The position numbers and the translations under genes are program-made. The notes beneath the pieces were generated by a model. It saw only the letters and a list, made by a program, of their open reading frames with translations, was not told the origin of the DNA and searched no databases. DNA of 64,000 nucleotides from Pseudactinotalea terrae (GTDB taxonomy: Bacteria > Actinomycetota > Actinomycetes > Actinomycetales > Beutenbergiaceae), in NCBI RefSeq assembly GCF_009733845.1, contig NZ_WNXZ01000001.1, forward strand, positions 1,054,001-1,118,000, in the 5' to 3' direction. Numbering within the stretch: the stretch's first letter is position 1; each line of letters starts with the position of its first letter. This document shows, piece after piece, positions 48,286 through 56,086 of this stretch.

Positions 48286-48666
48286 GTGCATCGTGACGAA
48301 CGCATGCGTGCCTGCTCCTACGCACTGCTGGAGGCCTACGCGCTGGCGCGCAGCCTGCCCGTGGTCGTCAGGAGCCGCAACGTCGGCACCCTTGATGCGC
48401 CGCTGTGGGTCTTCGACTTCGAGGACGAGGACTCGACCGTGGTGATCGCCGACCTGACCGGTCCGCTGCTGCTGTCCAAGACGCTGGACTGGAAGGCGGC
48501 GCTCGAGCACGCGCAGTCCGGGCACCGCACCACCTGCGAGGGTCGGGGCGATGCCTCGGCGTGCACGGTGTGCGCCGCTGCGTCCTCGGAGGTGACGGTG
48601 AAGTCGTTCACCCACCCCGAGTACGTGGAGCCGCAGCCCGAACCCGAGGAGCTGGCCTCGGTCTGA
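48286..48666 (+). CDS. 126-residue protein of unknown function
   Basis: GTG chosen because GGAGG lies 8 nt upstream (an ATG six codons in lacks one). Helix then strands (LWVFDFEDEDSTVVIADLTG) and cysteines (CEGRGDASACTVC) that could bind zinc. Followed by a bidirectional terminator shared with the Lsr2 gene. Confidence 0.65.
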   Translation: MHRDERMRACSYALLEAYALARSLPVVVRSRNVGTLDAPLWVFDFEDEDSTVVIADLTGPLLLSKTLDWKAALEHAQSGHRTTCEGRGDASACTVCAAASSEVTVKSFTHPEYVEPQPEPEELASV

Positions 48667-48682
48667 CCCCCGCAGGACGCAC

Positions 48683-48720
48683 GAAAGGGCCGGCAACCCC
48701 TCACGGGTGCCGGCCCTTTC
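48683..48720. terminator. bidirectional rho-independent terminator
   Basis: GAAAGGGCCGGCA pairs perfectly with TGCCGGCCCTTTC, with A- and T-ends giving U-runs in both directions. It separates the convergent 126-residue and lsr2 genes. Confidence 0.88.
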
Positions 48721-48728
48721 GGCTGGTG

Positions 48729-49058
48729 TCAGTGGGCGGCGTCGTAGGCGGTGAGCACGGCCTGCGGGACGCGGCCACGGTCGGAGACCTTGTGCCCGTT
48801 GCCCTTGGCCCATTCGCGGACCGCGGCCAGGTCCCGATGGCTGCTCGCGCCGTTTGTCGCGGCGTGCCCGGCGCGTCGGCGTCCACCGACCCGGCGACCG
48901 TGGCTGGTCCACTTCTCGAGCGCCTCCCGCAGCTGTGCGGCGTGCTTATCGTTGAGGTCGATCTCGTAGCTGACCCCGTCGACGGCGAACCGGATCGTCT
49001 GGGTCGCGGCGGTGCCGTCGAGGTCGTCGATGAGCTCGACGACGGTCTTGCTGGCCAT
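48729..49058 (-). CDS. lsr2: Lsr2 family nucleoid-associated protein
   Basis: 109 residues, typical Lsr2 size. N-terminal dimerisation domain (VVELIDDLDGTAATQTIRFAVDGVSYEIDL) and C-terminal AT-hook-like DNA-binding domain (VREWAKGNGHKVSDRGRVPQ; the canonical RGR is present). Lsr2 bridges AT-rich DNA and silences foreign genes, the actinobacterial counterpart of H-NS. A plasmid copy may reduce fitness cost in a new host or silence host or element genes. Copy B of the inverted-repeat block, one of the less GC-rich parts of the window, lies just upstream. Confidence 0.93.
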   Translation of the reverse strand: MASKTVVELIDDLDGTAATQTIRFAVDGVSYEIDLNDKHAAQLREALEKWTSHGRRVGGRRRAGHAATNGASSHRDLAAVREWAKGNGHKVSDRGRVPQAVLTAYDAAH

Positions 49059-49306
49059 TGGTGGTTGCCCCCTCATCCTCCGGTGTGCAGTCCCTTCGAG
49101 GCTAGGGGACCCCGGCGGCAGGGTCGAGGTTGGCCGGTTCCTGGGCGTGTTGTGCGGCCGCTCTCAGCCCTGACGAACCTCCTGCGTGAGGTCCCCGCTG
49201 AGGTGCCGGTCTGGATCGCAGCGCCGTGCGGCTCAGCCGCATCGCGGATAGTTATGCACTCCGGCGCAAACCCATCCAATGAGTGGACGGAGTTCCGAAG
49301 CCGCCC

Positions 49307-49591
49307 CTGACCTGCGCAAACGCTCCCCGATCGGGGCTCCGACGGAGCTCGACGGAGTTTTCCGAGCCCAACTCCGTTGTGAAGATTCTGTGAAGGCCCA
49401 GGTCAGAGGGCCTCTATAGAGATGAATACTCTCTTGAACGGAGAAACGGAGCAAAAAACAGGGTACGTGTATAGGGGGTTGTGTGTGCAAACCGCAGCCC
49501 CACTTCTTACACACACACAGCCCCCTATAGGGACCCCCTGAAGTTGCTCCGTCCGTCCGTTTCTCCGTCCACCCCCTCTGACCTGCGCAAA
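49307..49591. repeat. complex inverted-repeat block, copy B (candidate origin or centromere)
   Basis: Same orientation and layout as copy A: CTGACCTGCGCA, then CGACGGAG units, CAGGTCAGAG (49399) against CTCTGACCTG (49576), AACGGAGAAACGGAG (49437), the TATAGGGGG/GTGTGTG arm and its partner, and CTCCGTCCGTCCGTTTCTCCGT. The distance from first box to core is 92 bp here and 93 bp in copy A. The sequence between shared boxes has drifted, so structure rather than base identity is kept. No gene overlaps it. Confidence 0.75.
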
Positions 49592-49701
49592 CGCTCCCCG
49601 CGGCGCGACGGCCCGACGGACTTCGGCGGCCCAACTCCGTCGAGAACGCCTCCCAGGGCCCCGGTCGGCCCCAGACGGGGTACCGGGGGCGCAGCGGGTG
49701 G

Positions 49702-50631
49702 TCAGGCGGCGATCGGGTACTGCCGCACCCAGGTCGAGCTCGAGCCCGGCAGCAGCACCGTGTCCGGTGGCAGCCACAGGTTGTCCGAGAGCACCGCGTG
49801 CTCGGTGGCGATGCGGGCCCGGTTCGCGGTGTTCGGGATCTGGTAGGCCAGCACCCGCCGGTGCGGGTAGAGCACCTGGGCGACCACGTCCTCGTCGTCG
49901 TAGGTCAGCAGCCACCGAGCCGGGCTGGCGTTGAGCACGCGGGCGAGCTCGCGATGCTCGACCTCGGTCATGCCGTTGGCGTACAGCCGGTTGCCCTCGC
50001 GCAGGTAGGGCGGGTCGACGAGCAGCATCACTTCCTCCTCGATGCCGGACCCGTCCAGGTCGGCGATCGTGGTCACCGCCTCACCCTCGGTGAACCGGAT
50101 GCGGCCGGCCAGGGTGCCCAGGTGCCGGATGCGGCTCGCCAGGCCATCACCGTTCCAGCGTGAGGCGATGGTCCACGGCCCGCTCTGCTGCTTGCCACCG
50201 ATCGGTCCCACACGAGGGGCGACGATCCCCGAGCGCGAGCACCGGTTCACCACCAGGGCCGCGAACGCCAGCTCGAACCGCTCCCCCGCCCAGGTGCCGT
50301 CCATCGCGGCGCCGACAGCTTCCAGCGACGCGGTCCACAGGTCCAGGTCGGGCATGGTGCTCTCGACGCGGCGTGCCAGCTGCTCGGGCTCGGCGAGCAC
50401 GGTGGCCCACATCGCTGCCAGGGCCGGGTGCTTCTCGGTCAGCCAGACCTCGCTGACCGCACCGGTCTCCAGCAGGTGCAGCCCGGCGCCGGCGCCACCG
50501 GCGAACGGTTCGATCCACACCTCGACCTCGAGCAGCGAGACCTGCCCGGCGAAGATGTCTGCCAACCGGCCGGCCATGCGGGCCTTGCCGCCCGGGTACC
50601 GCAACGGGGACAGGTACCGGCGGGCGCTCAC
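49702..50631 (-). CDS. Dam-like (alpha-class) adenine-N6 DNA methyltransferase
   Basis: 309 residues of the D12/Dam class. LRYPGGKARM near the N terminus, SAM-binding EPFAGGAGAG near residue 40, and catalytic DPPYLREGN near residue 205: FxGxG first, DPPY last, defines the alpha class. Orphan Dam-type enzymes mark replication or regulate genes. GTG start overlapping the upstream stop. The gene ends about 110 bp from copy B of the inverted-repeat block. Confidence 0.9.
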   Translation of the reverse strand: MSARRYLSPLRYPGGKARMAGRLADIFAGQVSLLEVEVWIEPFAGGAGAGLHLLETGAVSEVWLTEKHPALAAMWATVLAEPEQLARRVESTMPDLDLWTASLEAVGAAMDGTWAGERFELAFAALVVNRCSRSGIVAPRVGPIGGKQQSGPWTIASRWNGDGLASRIRHLGTLAGRIRFTEGEAVTTIADLDGSGIEEEVMLLVDPPYLREGNRLYANGMTEVEHRELARVLNASPARWLLTYDDEDVVAQVLYPHRRVLAYQIPNTANRARIATEHAVLSDNLWLPPDTVLLPGSSSTWVRQYPIAA

Positions 50632-51020
50632 GGCCGCTGCGACTCCTGGTAGTCAGCGAACCGGATACCGGACGCGGCCTCGACCGCCTCGAGCAGCGGC
50701 TGGGGCAGCTCGGTGACCAACCCGTGGTACGGGTTGTAGGGGTCGGAGGAGTGGGCGGTGCTCGGGTGCGGAAGCGACCACGTGCCGTACTGCGCAACGC
50801 CCCACTCGTTTCGGCCCCGGGCGGTCAGGGTCACCGACCGCGAACCGTTGTCCTCGACCGCGGTCACGGTGACCGACTCCAGGGTCACCGGGTACCCGCG
50901 GCCCATGTTCAGGCGCCCGAAACCGGTGACGCCTAGGGTGGCCGTCACCTCGAGCCGCTCGCGGCGGCGCTTGAGGCTCGCGACGGGGGCTGCGGCGGTG
51001 TCGCTCTCAGGTCGGTCCAT
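50628..51020 (-). CDS. 130-residue protein cotranscribed with Dam-like methylase
   Basis: A strand-rich protein (LESVTVTAVEDNGSRSVTLTARGR) with a short helical C terminus. Leaderless ATG 9 nt after a box; the stop overlaps the methylase GTG. Function unknown. Confidence 0.68.
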   Translation of the reverse strand: MDRPESDTAAAPVASLKRRRERLEVTATLGVTGFGRLNMGRGYPVTLESVTVTAVEDNGSRSVTLTARGRNEWGVAQYGTWSLPHPSTAHSSDPYNPYHGLVTELPQPLLEAVEAASGIRFADYQESQRP

Positions 51021-51029
51021 ACCTTCCGG

Positions 51030-51037
51030 ATGTGCGG
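51030..51037 (-). promoter_or_regulatory. CCGCACAT promoter box, leaderless methylase operon
   Basis: CTGCCGCACAT, exactly 9 nt, ATG. Confidence 0.65.
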
Positions 51038-51050
51038 CAGCGGCTCCCGG

Positions 51051-51467
51051 TCAGATGAACGAGTCCTCGCTGGTCAACCATGCGATCGCGGCGTCGATGT
51101 CGCCGTACAGGACCACGGGCACCAGCTGCGCTCCGAGGACGGTCAGGGCCGCGACCCGGTGGTTGCCGTCCAGCACCGGCCACGGGGGCGAGGAGGACGG
51201 GGAGGGCACCCCGATGTCGACGGCGATCGGGTGCGGGTCGCGCGGGTCGACACCATGCCGGACGAACCAGGCGATGCGGCGCGCCTCGCACGCCCGGCAC
51301 GGCACCGGGTCGTCGTGCTCGCACGTGCTCGGCCGGTCCAGCTCGGTCAGCACCGTGCCCCGCCCGACCGGGCCGCACCCCCAGACATCCTGCGTCAGCG
51401 GGTCACCCAAGGCGAGCAGCCGGTCCAGACGGACCCAGCTGGCACCGGTTGGGTCGTACGTGCTCAT
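51051..51467 (-). CDS. ParB/sulfiredoxin-fold protein
   Basis: 138 residues. WPVLDGNHRVAALTVLGAQLVPVVLYGD matches the ParB N-terminal nucleotide-binding fold (DGxHRxxA), now known in several families as a CTPase or nuclease domain. There is no downstream helix-turn-helix, so it is not a full partition ParB. Cysteines in CEHDDPVPCRACEARR could bind zinc. The ATG lies 10 nt after a promoter box. Confidence 0.75.
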   Translation of the reverse strand: MSTYDPTGASWVRLDRLLALGDPLTQDVWGCGPVGRGTVLTELDRPSTCEHDDPVPCRACEARRIAWFVRHGVDPRDPHPIAVDIGVPSPSSSPPWPVLDGNHRVAALTVLGAQLVPVVLYGDIDAAIAWLTSEDSFI

Positions 51468-51477
51468 GCCTGGCCGG

Positions 51478-51485
51478 ATGTGCGG
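51478..51485 (-). promoter_or_regulatory. CCGCACAT promoter box, ParB-fold gene
   Basis: GTGCCGCACAT, 10 nt, ATG. Confidence 0.62.
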
Positions 51486-51581
51486 CACCCCCGCGCGCCG
51501 CCGGTCTCACCCTCCCGCGCGTGCGGGCTCACCCCGTGGCGCCCGGGTTCGCGCCGAGCTGCTGCACAGAACGCCGCGATG

Positions 51582-51589
51582 CCGCACAT
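51582..51589 (+). promoter_or_regulatory. CCGCACAT promoter box, leaderless
   Basis: ATGCCGCACAT, 8 nt, ATG of the 102-residue gene, the closest spacing seen. Confidence 0.58.
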
Positions 51590-51597
51590 GAAACGTC

Positions 51598-51906
51598 ATG
51601 ACCACCAACACCCTCACCACTGACCAGCAGCAGCGCGCCCTGGACCTCGTCGCCGCGTGGCTAGGCCCGAAGATGGGTCACGACGGCCCCGCCCCCACCG
51701 GGCAGGAGGCCGCCAACCGCGCCGAAGGTCCGTGGCTGCACCCGACCTGGGACTGGCCCGGCAAGCCGACCCCGACCATCCTGCTCGAGGGCGGCCCGTA
51801 TGACTGGGCGCTGGAGGTCTCGTGGGATCTGCGGTCGCAGTTCGCAGGCATCGGTGTGTTCGCTGAGCCGTACGCCGGGTACGCGCTCTGCCTGTACCCA
51901 GCCTGA
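51598..51906 (+). CDS. 102-residue protein of unknown function
   Basis: Helical start (DQQQRALDLVAAWLG), then strands (PTILLEGGPYDWALEVSWDL, FAGIGVFAEPYAGYALCLYP) in a pattern common to small plasmid proteins with an aromatic C terminus. Single-gene unit. Not recognised. Confidence 0.65.
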   Translation: MTTNTLTTDQQQRALDLVAAWLGPKMGHDGPAPTGQEAANRAEGPWLHPTWDWPGKPTPTILLEGGPYDWALEVSWDLRSQFAGIGVFAEPYAGYALCLYPA

Positions 51907-51926
51907 TCCGATCGGCGGCGGTGTGG

Positions 51927-52379
51927 TCAGCCGCTCGATGCGAGATCGGCGATGTCGTGCTCGTTCAGCCACCCGATGTCGTCCGGGTGTGGCAGACCGA
52001 TGACGGCCCGCCAGTCATCGGTGACGGCCAGGTACCAGTTGCGATCCCCTGCCCGGCCGACCGGACGTGCTGCGAGGGCGAGCGCGGTGACCTGCGCGAC
52101 CGCGCGTGCGTGCGCCCACGGCACACCGAGCGGGTCCTGCCCGATCTCGAGGGCGCGCAGGTCTACGGCAGCCCCGGCGCGACCGTGCAGGTCCTCCAGG
52201 TACTCGGCACTGGCGAGCTCGCCTCGCCCGGGCACGAAGAACAGCGCGGTGTCCGGCATCGCTTCTCCGGGTATCGGCCATCGCCGGTGAAAAGCGGTCA
52301 CCTGATCGAACGTCAACGACGCGGCCACCTGCAGCAGCCGCGTGACGTGGGGGCTTTCTGCCCCGTCCTTGGTAATCAT
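51927..52379 (-). CDS. 150-residue protein of unknown function
   Basis: Begins MITKDGAESPHVTRLLQVAA; helices alternate with strands such as DTALFFVPG and NWYLAVTDDW. Leaderless ATG. The region 5' of the box is markedly AT-richer than usual for the window (TTTTTCCG). Not recognised. Confidence 0.65.
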   Translation of the reverse strand: MITKDGAESPHVTRLLQVAASLTFDQVTAFHRRWPIPGEAMPDTALFFVPGRGELASAEYLEDLHGRAGAAVDLRALEIGQDPLGVPWAHARAVAQVTALALAARPVGRAGDRNWYLAVTDDWRAVIGLPHPDDIGWLNEHDIADLASSG

Positions 52380-52388
52380 GCGCCCTTG

Positions 52389-52396
52389 ATGTGCGG
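52389..52396 (-). promoter_or_regulatory. CCGCACAT promoter box, leaderless
   Basis: TTTCCGCACAT, exactly 9 nt, ATG. Variant lacking the GTG upstream half, showing that CCGCACAT is the conserved core. Confidence 0.62.
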
Positions 52397-52462
52397 AAAA
52401 ACGAGACACGGAACACTATCTGCCATTGTGGCGTAAGAAGATGAGACCGGCGGCGTGTCGCG

Positions 52463-52470
52463 CCGCACAT
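52463..52470 (+). promoter_or_regulatory. CCGCACAT promoter box, leaderless
   Basis: CGCCGCACAT, 10 nt, ATG of the 379-residue gene. Confidence 0.62.
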
Positions 52471-52480
52471 AAAGAACAGC

Positions 52481-53620
52481 ATGAGTGCTGAGATTTCGCT
52501 ACCCCTACTGTCGGTGGCTCTGGATGACCTGTGGCTGCTGCGGGGTGGTGCCGCGTTCGAGGCGGTCACGCTGCGGGAGCTGTCCGCGATGAAGACGATG
52601 CCGGCCACCGCTGCCCGGATGTGCGACCGCGCGGCCGGGATGCTCGAAGAGGTGGCCCGCGGCCGAGCCGCCATCATCGCGCTGGTGGAGCGGTCCGGCA
52701 TCGAGACCGCCTTGGCGGGCGCCGGTGACTGGTTCATCACCGGGCAGTCCTGGCAGGAGCAAGCTCTCCGCCGCGCTGCCACCGCGTGCGAGGAGACGGC
52801 TCCGGCCGAGCTGTACCAGCGGGCAGTCGCCGAGGTGTCCGCAGCCGCGCGGGTGTATGCGACTGTCGCCACCTGGCTGCGGGGTCAGCTGACCCGGAGC
52901 CGGCTGCCCGGCCGGGCCACGATCGGTCGGATGCTGGACCGGTTGACCGAGGCCGCGCAGGGCGCCACCGACGGCGCTTACGTCATGGTCGGGTCGTTCG
53001 CGCTGCAGCAGGCGCTGCGGGCCGTCGGGGCCCCGGTCCATCTGACCCGGGGCATCTTCGAGGACCAGTGCCGGCAGGGACTGCACGTGGACCTGCCGGA
53101 CCTGACACGCGAGGAGCTCGAGGCGTACATCACCACGGCGGTCACCGGGTTCAACCCGCGGGCCCGGGTCACCGAGGCCAATCTGGACACCTTGGCGGTC
53201 AACACGTTGCGGCACCGGCACACCGACTACGACCGCACCCAGAGCACCGAGGCGTTCCTGGCCGCCGGCACGGCTATCGTCGCCGCCTACCCGCACCTGG
53301 CGGACGCGGTGGCCACCCAGGTCGCCGACCGGCTCGCGCACGACGCCATCTTCGGTGCCACCCCGGCCCGGCATGCCGACCGCTCCCCTACCCAGCTGCA
53401 GCAGTGGCGGCACCAGCGCAAGATTGAATCGGCCGCCGCTCTGGCCGAGCGTGACCTGACGACCGGTGACCAGGTGTGGTTCGCCCGGTACGGGCGTGAG
53501 CACACCGGGACCGTGGTGGCGGCGTGGCCAGGCGGCTCGAGCGTGAAGGTACGGGTCCGCTCAGCCGACGGGGCGCAGGAGATCGTCACCACCGTGCACG
53601 GGGTTGACCTGACCGGCTGA
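52481..53620 (+). CDS. 379-residue protein with C-terminal KOW/Tudor-like domain
   Basis: A helical N-terminal 300 residues (RAAIIALVERSGIETALAG; VAEVSAAARVYATVATWL) precede a strand-rich end (DLTTGDQVWFARYGREHTGTVVAAW, VKVRVRSADGA) that looks like a small beta-barrel for nucleic-acid or protein binding. Convergent with the 243-residue gene, 2 bp apart. No family recognised. Confidence 0.7.
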   Translation: MSAEISLPLLSVALDDLWLLRGGAAFEAVTLRELSAMKTMPATAARMCDRAAGMLEEVARGRAAIIALVERSGIETALAGAGDWFITGQSWQEQALRRAATACEETAPAELYQRAVAEVSAAARVYATVATWLRGQLTRSRLPGRATIGRMLDRLTEAAQGATDGAYVMVGSFALQQALRAVGAPVHLTRGIFEDQCRQGLHVDLPDLTREELEAYITTAVTGFNPRARVTEANLDTLAVNTLRHRHTDYDRTQSTEAFLAAGTAIVAAYPHLADAVATQVADRLAHDAIFGATPARHADRSPTQLQQWRHQRKIESAAALAERDLTTGDQVWFARYGREHTGTVVAAWPGGSSVKVRVRSADGAQEIVTTVHGVDLTG

Positions 53621-53622
53621 GA

Positions 53623-54354
53623 TCACCGCTCGAGCTCGGCCAGCATCGCTGTCAGCTCCGCACGCTCGGCCAGGGCTACCGGATGCTGCTCGGCCCACAC
53701 GGCCCGGGCGCCGCCGTGCATCCCGTGCACCAGCGGACCGAACGTGACCCCGACGGGGACCGCGACGATGCCCAGCAGCGGATCCCGGGAGGTCTGCTCG
53801 CCCTGGAACGGGACGGCTTGCCGGAGGTCGGCGGCCCGGTCCGTGGCGCGCTCGACGGTGGAATGTACCGACAGGACGTCGAACCGCGCGGCCTGGAAGA
53901 CACCGGTGCGTTCGACCCTGGTCACGCCGAGCAGGTACACCTCGCGCAGGGCGCCGCGTGTCGGTGCCGGCAACGTGGCGGCCAGCGGGGTGACCTCGGG
54001 AGAGCCCAGGTCGGGGTGCTTGGCCGCCAGCTGACGGAACCGTTTCTGCTTGTCGGCCGGCCACGGCACCTGCGTGGTGGCGGGGATGGGGCCGCGGGCG
54101 TGCCCCAGGAAGTTGGTGTAGTCGCCGACGACGACCGGGACGCGAGACGCGAGCGGTTCCAAGTCATCGGGCAGGTCGGCATCGACCTGCACCAGCAGGA
54201 CGTCAGCACCGGCCGGGGTGCCTTGGACGCCGGCGCACCGCCATCGCGCGATCGCGGTGTCCAGGTCTTCGAGGAACATGATGGCGGCGCTGTGGCCGCG
54301 GCCCTCGGTGAGGTCGGTGTTGGTCTGCAGCAGGTACAGGTACTGATGGCTCAT
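53623..54354 (-). CDS. 243-residue protein of unknown function
   Basis: Starts MSHQYLYLLQTNTDLTEGRG; alternating strands and helices (ADVLLVQVDADLPDDLEPLA; RGALREVYLLGVTRV) give an alpha/beta protein. No catalytic motif seen. Leaderless ATG 10 nt after its box. Not recognised. Confidence 0.68.
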   Translation of the reverse strand: MSHQYLYLLQTNTDLTEGRGHSAAIMFLEDLDTAIARWRCAGVQGTPAGADVLLVQVDADLPDDLEPLASRVPVVVGDYTNFLGHARGPIPATTQVPWPADKQKRFRQLAAKHPDLGSPEVTPLAATLPAPTRGALREVYLLGVTRVERTGVFQAARFDVLSVHSTVERATDRAADLRQAVPFQGEQTSRDPLLGIVAVPVGVTFGPLVHGMHGGARAVWAEQHPVALAERAELTAMLAELER

Positions 54355-54364
54355 GGCTGTTCGA

Positions 54365-54372
54365 TGTGCGGC
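54365..54372 (-). promoter_or_regulatory. CCGCACAT promoter box, leaderless
   Basis: CTGCCGCACAT, 10 nt, ATG of the 243-residue gene. It follows the upstream stop by about 10 bp. Confidence 0.62.
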
Positions 54373-54381
54373 AGGCTGCTG

Positions 54382-54720
54382 TCAGCGGGTGGTGCTCAGC
54401 AGCTGCAGCCCGGCGGCGACCTCGCGCGCGATGACGTCCAGGCCGGTGACCGAACGCATCGTCAGTGGCTCGCCGCCCTCCACCCATGCCGGGTGCCGGT
54501 AGGTCGCCACCAAGTAGGTGAAGTCCTCCAGGTCGACGCCCTCGTGGGTGATGGCCACGACGCCGTCCTCGGTCGGGGCGACCGCGGCCAGGGTGAGCCC
54601 ACCGGTGTCCTCCACCTCGATCTGAATGCCGAGGTCGGTGAGGGCCGCCACGACGGGGTCCAGGCCCTGAACGGTGGTCGCCGCAGCGAGGCGGGCGGCG
54701 TAGTTCAGCTCGTCGGTCAT
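54382..54720 (-). CDS. 112-residue protein of unknown function
   Basis: Begins MTDELNYAARLAAATTVQGL; a helix, then strands (IQIEVEDTGGLTLAAVAPTEDGVVAITHEG), then a helix. Compact alpha/beta fold. Leaderless ATG. Not recognised. Confidence 0.67.
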   Translation of the reverse strand: MTDELNYAARLAAATTVQGLDPVVAALTDLGIQIEVEDTGGLTLAAVAPTEDGVVAITHEGVDLEDFTYLVATYRHPAWVEGGEPLTMRSVTGLDVIAREVAAGLQLLSTTR

Positions 54721-54729
54721 GCCTTCTTC

Positions 54730-54737
54730 ATGTGCGG
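54730..54737 (-). promoter_or_regulatory. CCGCACAT promoter box, leaderless
   Basis: GTGCCGCACAT, exactly 9 nt, ATG. Confidence 0.65.
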
Positions 54738-54824
54738 CACGCCGCCGCGCGCGGCACCCGGTCACAGACACGTCGAGGGGCGCGGACCGTGACCGGTTCG
54801 CGCCCCTTCGAGGAGAATGTGGGC

Positions 54825-55133
54825 TCAGCTGGGCAGGTTCGCCACCTGGTCGCGCACCCAGGCCGCGACCTGGTCGGCGTCGTCGCCGGCGACCAGAGCA
54901 GAGGGCACCACCTCGCCCGACTCCTCGTCCTGGACCCGCCACGCGGCCGAGTCGCCCTCGGACAGGTCACCCGGGTGCGGGGTGTAGACGATGACACCGT
55001 TGCCGTCGGCGCGCTCGACGACGCGCACGTAGGCACCGCCGCCGTCGTCGCTGACGGGGAGGCCGAGGGCGTCGGCGACGGCCTTGGTGCGGGCGGTGTG
55101 TTGGTCCTCGGCGGCGAGGTCGATGTCGGTCAT
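54825..55133 (-). CDS. 102-residue acidic protein of unknown function
   Basis: Begins MTDIDLAAEDQHTARTKAVA with GAAGGGG before the ATG. Strands (AYVRVVERADGNGVIVYTPH) and a C-terminal helix (DADQVAAWVRDQVANLP). Similar helix-strand-helix build to the preceding 112-residue protein, without clear sequence identity. Leader of 43 nt from its box. Confidence 0.67.
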   Translation of the reverse strand: MTDIDLAAEDQHTARTKAVADALGLPVSDDGGGAYVRVVERADGNGVIVYTPHPGDLSEGDSAAWRVQDEESGEVVPSALVAGDDADQVAAWVRDQVANLPS

Positions 55134-55176
55134 GACAGCCCCTTCGTGGGTTGCGTGCAAGTCGCTTGCTTCCCGA

Positions 55177-55184
55177 ATGTGCGG
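55177..55184 (-). promoter_or_regulatory. CCGCACAT promoter box, leftward half of a divergent pair
   Basis: GTGCCGCACAT, leader of about 43 nt to the 102-residue acidic gene. Confidence 0.6.
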
Positions 55185-55236
55185 CACACGGAGAGCTCTG
55201 AGCACCACCCTACGCCGGGCACCCGACACCATGACG

Positions 55237-55244
55237 CCGCACAT
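55237..55244 (+). promoter_or_regulatory. CCGCACAT promoter box with structured leader
   Basis: Leader of 57 nt contains a perfect hairpin GGGGCGCGC-GTCGG-GCGCGCCCC (55257-55279) ahead of the metallophosphoesterase ATG, a possible attenuation or translation-control element. Confidence 0.58.
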
Positions 55245-55301
55245 TCAGATGTTGGAGGGGCGCGCGTCGGGCGCGCCCCGCGCACGAGACGGACCCGCAC
55301 C

Positions 55302-55892
55302 ATGGCTACCTGGTACTCGGCCGACCCGCACTTCTCCCACACCAACATCCTGCATCTGGGACCGGGGCGACCGTTCGCGACCATCGCCCAGCACGACGAG
55401 GCCCTGCTCGAGGCGTGGAACTCCCGTGTCGCCCCCGGGGACGACGTGTGGCTGCTCGGCGATGTCGCGATGAAGACCACGGCCGCGGCTGCCGTCATCG
55501 GCCGGCTCAACGGCCGGGTGCACCTGGTCGCCGGCAACCACGACGCCTGCTGGACCAGCCACCCCGACCCCAAGCGCGCCCTCAAGGCGCAACGCCTGGT
55601 CGGGCAGTACCTGGACTGGGGGTTCGCGTCGGTGCACAGCTCGGGCATCGTCACCGGTGCCCAGGTGGCCGGCATCCCGGTGGTGCTCTCGCACCTGCCT
55701 GCGCGTGGTGACCACTTCGAGGGCGACCGGTACGCCTCGCGACGCCCCCGGCCCGGTCCCCTGCCGCTGGTGCACGGCCACGTCCATCACCTGTGGAAGG
55801 TGCGCGACCGGCAGGTCAACGTCGGTGTCGACGTGTGGGGCTACGCCCCGGTCCATGAGGACGAGCTCGCGCAGGTGCTCCGCACCCTCTGA
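55302..55892 (+). CDS. calcineurin-like metallophosphoesterase
   Basis: 196 residues. Metal-binding motifs in order: SADPHFSH (DxH), LLGDVA (GD), LVAGNHDACW (GNHD), VLSHLP and VHGHVHH (GHxH). Small enzymes of this type are common on phages and plasmids and hydrolyse phosphodiesters or phosphomonoesters of unknown nature. No ribosome-binding site is evident; the leader carries a strong hairpin. A 48-residue zinc-ribbon gene follows. Confidence 0.9.
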   Translation: MATWYSADPHFSHTNILHLGPGRPFATIAQHDEALLEAWNSRVAPGDDVWLLGDVAMKTTAAAAVIGRLNGRVHLVAGNHDACWTSHPDPKRALKAQRLVGQYLDWGFASVHSSGIVTGAQVAGIPVVLSHLPARGDHFEGDRYASRRPRPGPLPLVHGHVHHLWKVRDRQVNVGVDVWGYAPVHEDELAQVLRTL

Positions 55893-55908
55893 CCCGCGCG
55901 CACCACGC

Positions 55909-56055
55909 GTGCCTGGTGGCGCCGACCCCTCGCGGTTCTGCCAAGTATGCGCGTTGCCCGTCGGACACGAACAACCCGCATATTCGGCTTGTTCGTGCGG
56001 GAATGAGTCATCAGCGACCCGCTTCGTCGGGGATGCAGAACGGGCGCCCCCATGA
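55909..56055 (+). CDS. 48-residue zinc-ribbon-like small protein
   Basis: A GTG opens MPGGADPSRFCQVCALPVGH and a second pair, SACSCG, follows 14 residues after the first; CxxC with CxC is a typical small zinc ribbon. Lies 16 bp after the phosphoesterase stop and shows high G/C third positions. Ends inside the terminator hairpin. Confidence 0.5.
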   Translation: MPGGADPSRFCQVCALPVGHEQPAYSACSCGNESSATRFVGDAERAPP

Positions 56056-56069
56056 CGGCCAGGCGCCCG
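56041..56069. terminator. hairpin between convergent genes
   Basis: CGGGCGCC pairs with GGCGCCCG over a 13-nt loop; on the minus strand it is followed by TTCTG, so it likely ends the 151-residue leftward gene. Confidence 0.6.
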
Positions 56070-56086
56070 CTCGCCGGGAAGGCGGG

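Noticed and set aside
51051-51467. Reading the ParB-fold protein as the missing partition ParB
   Set aside because: It is only 138 residues, has no helix-turn-helix and lies 28 kb from the ParA-like gene.
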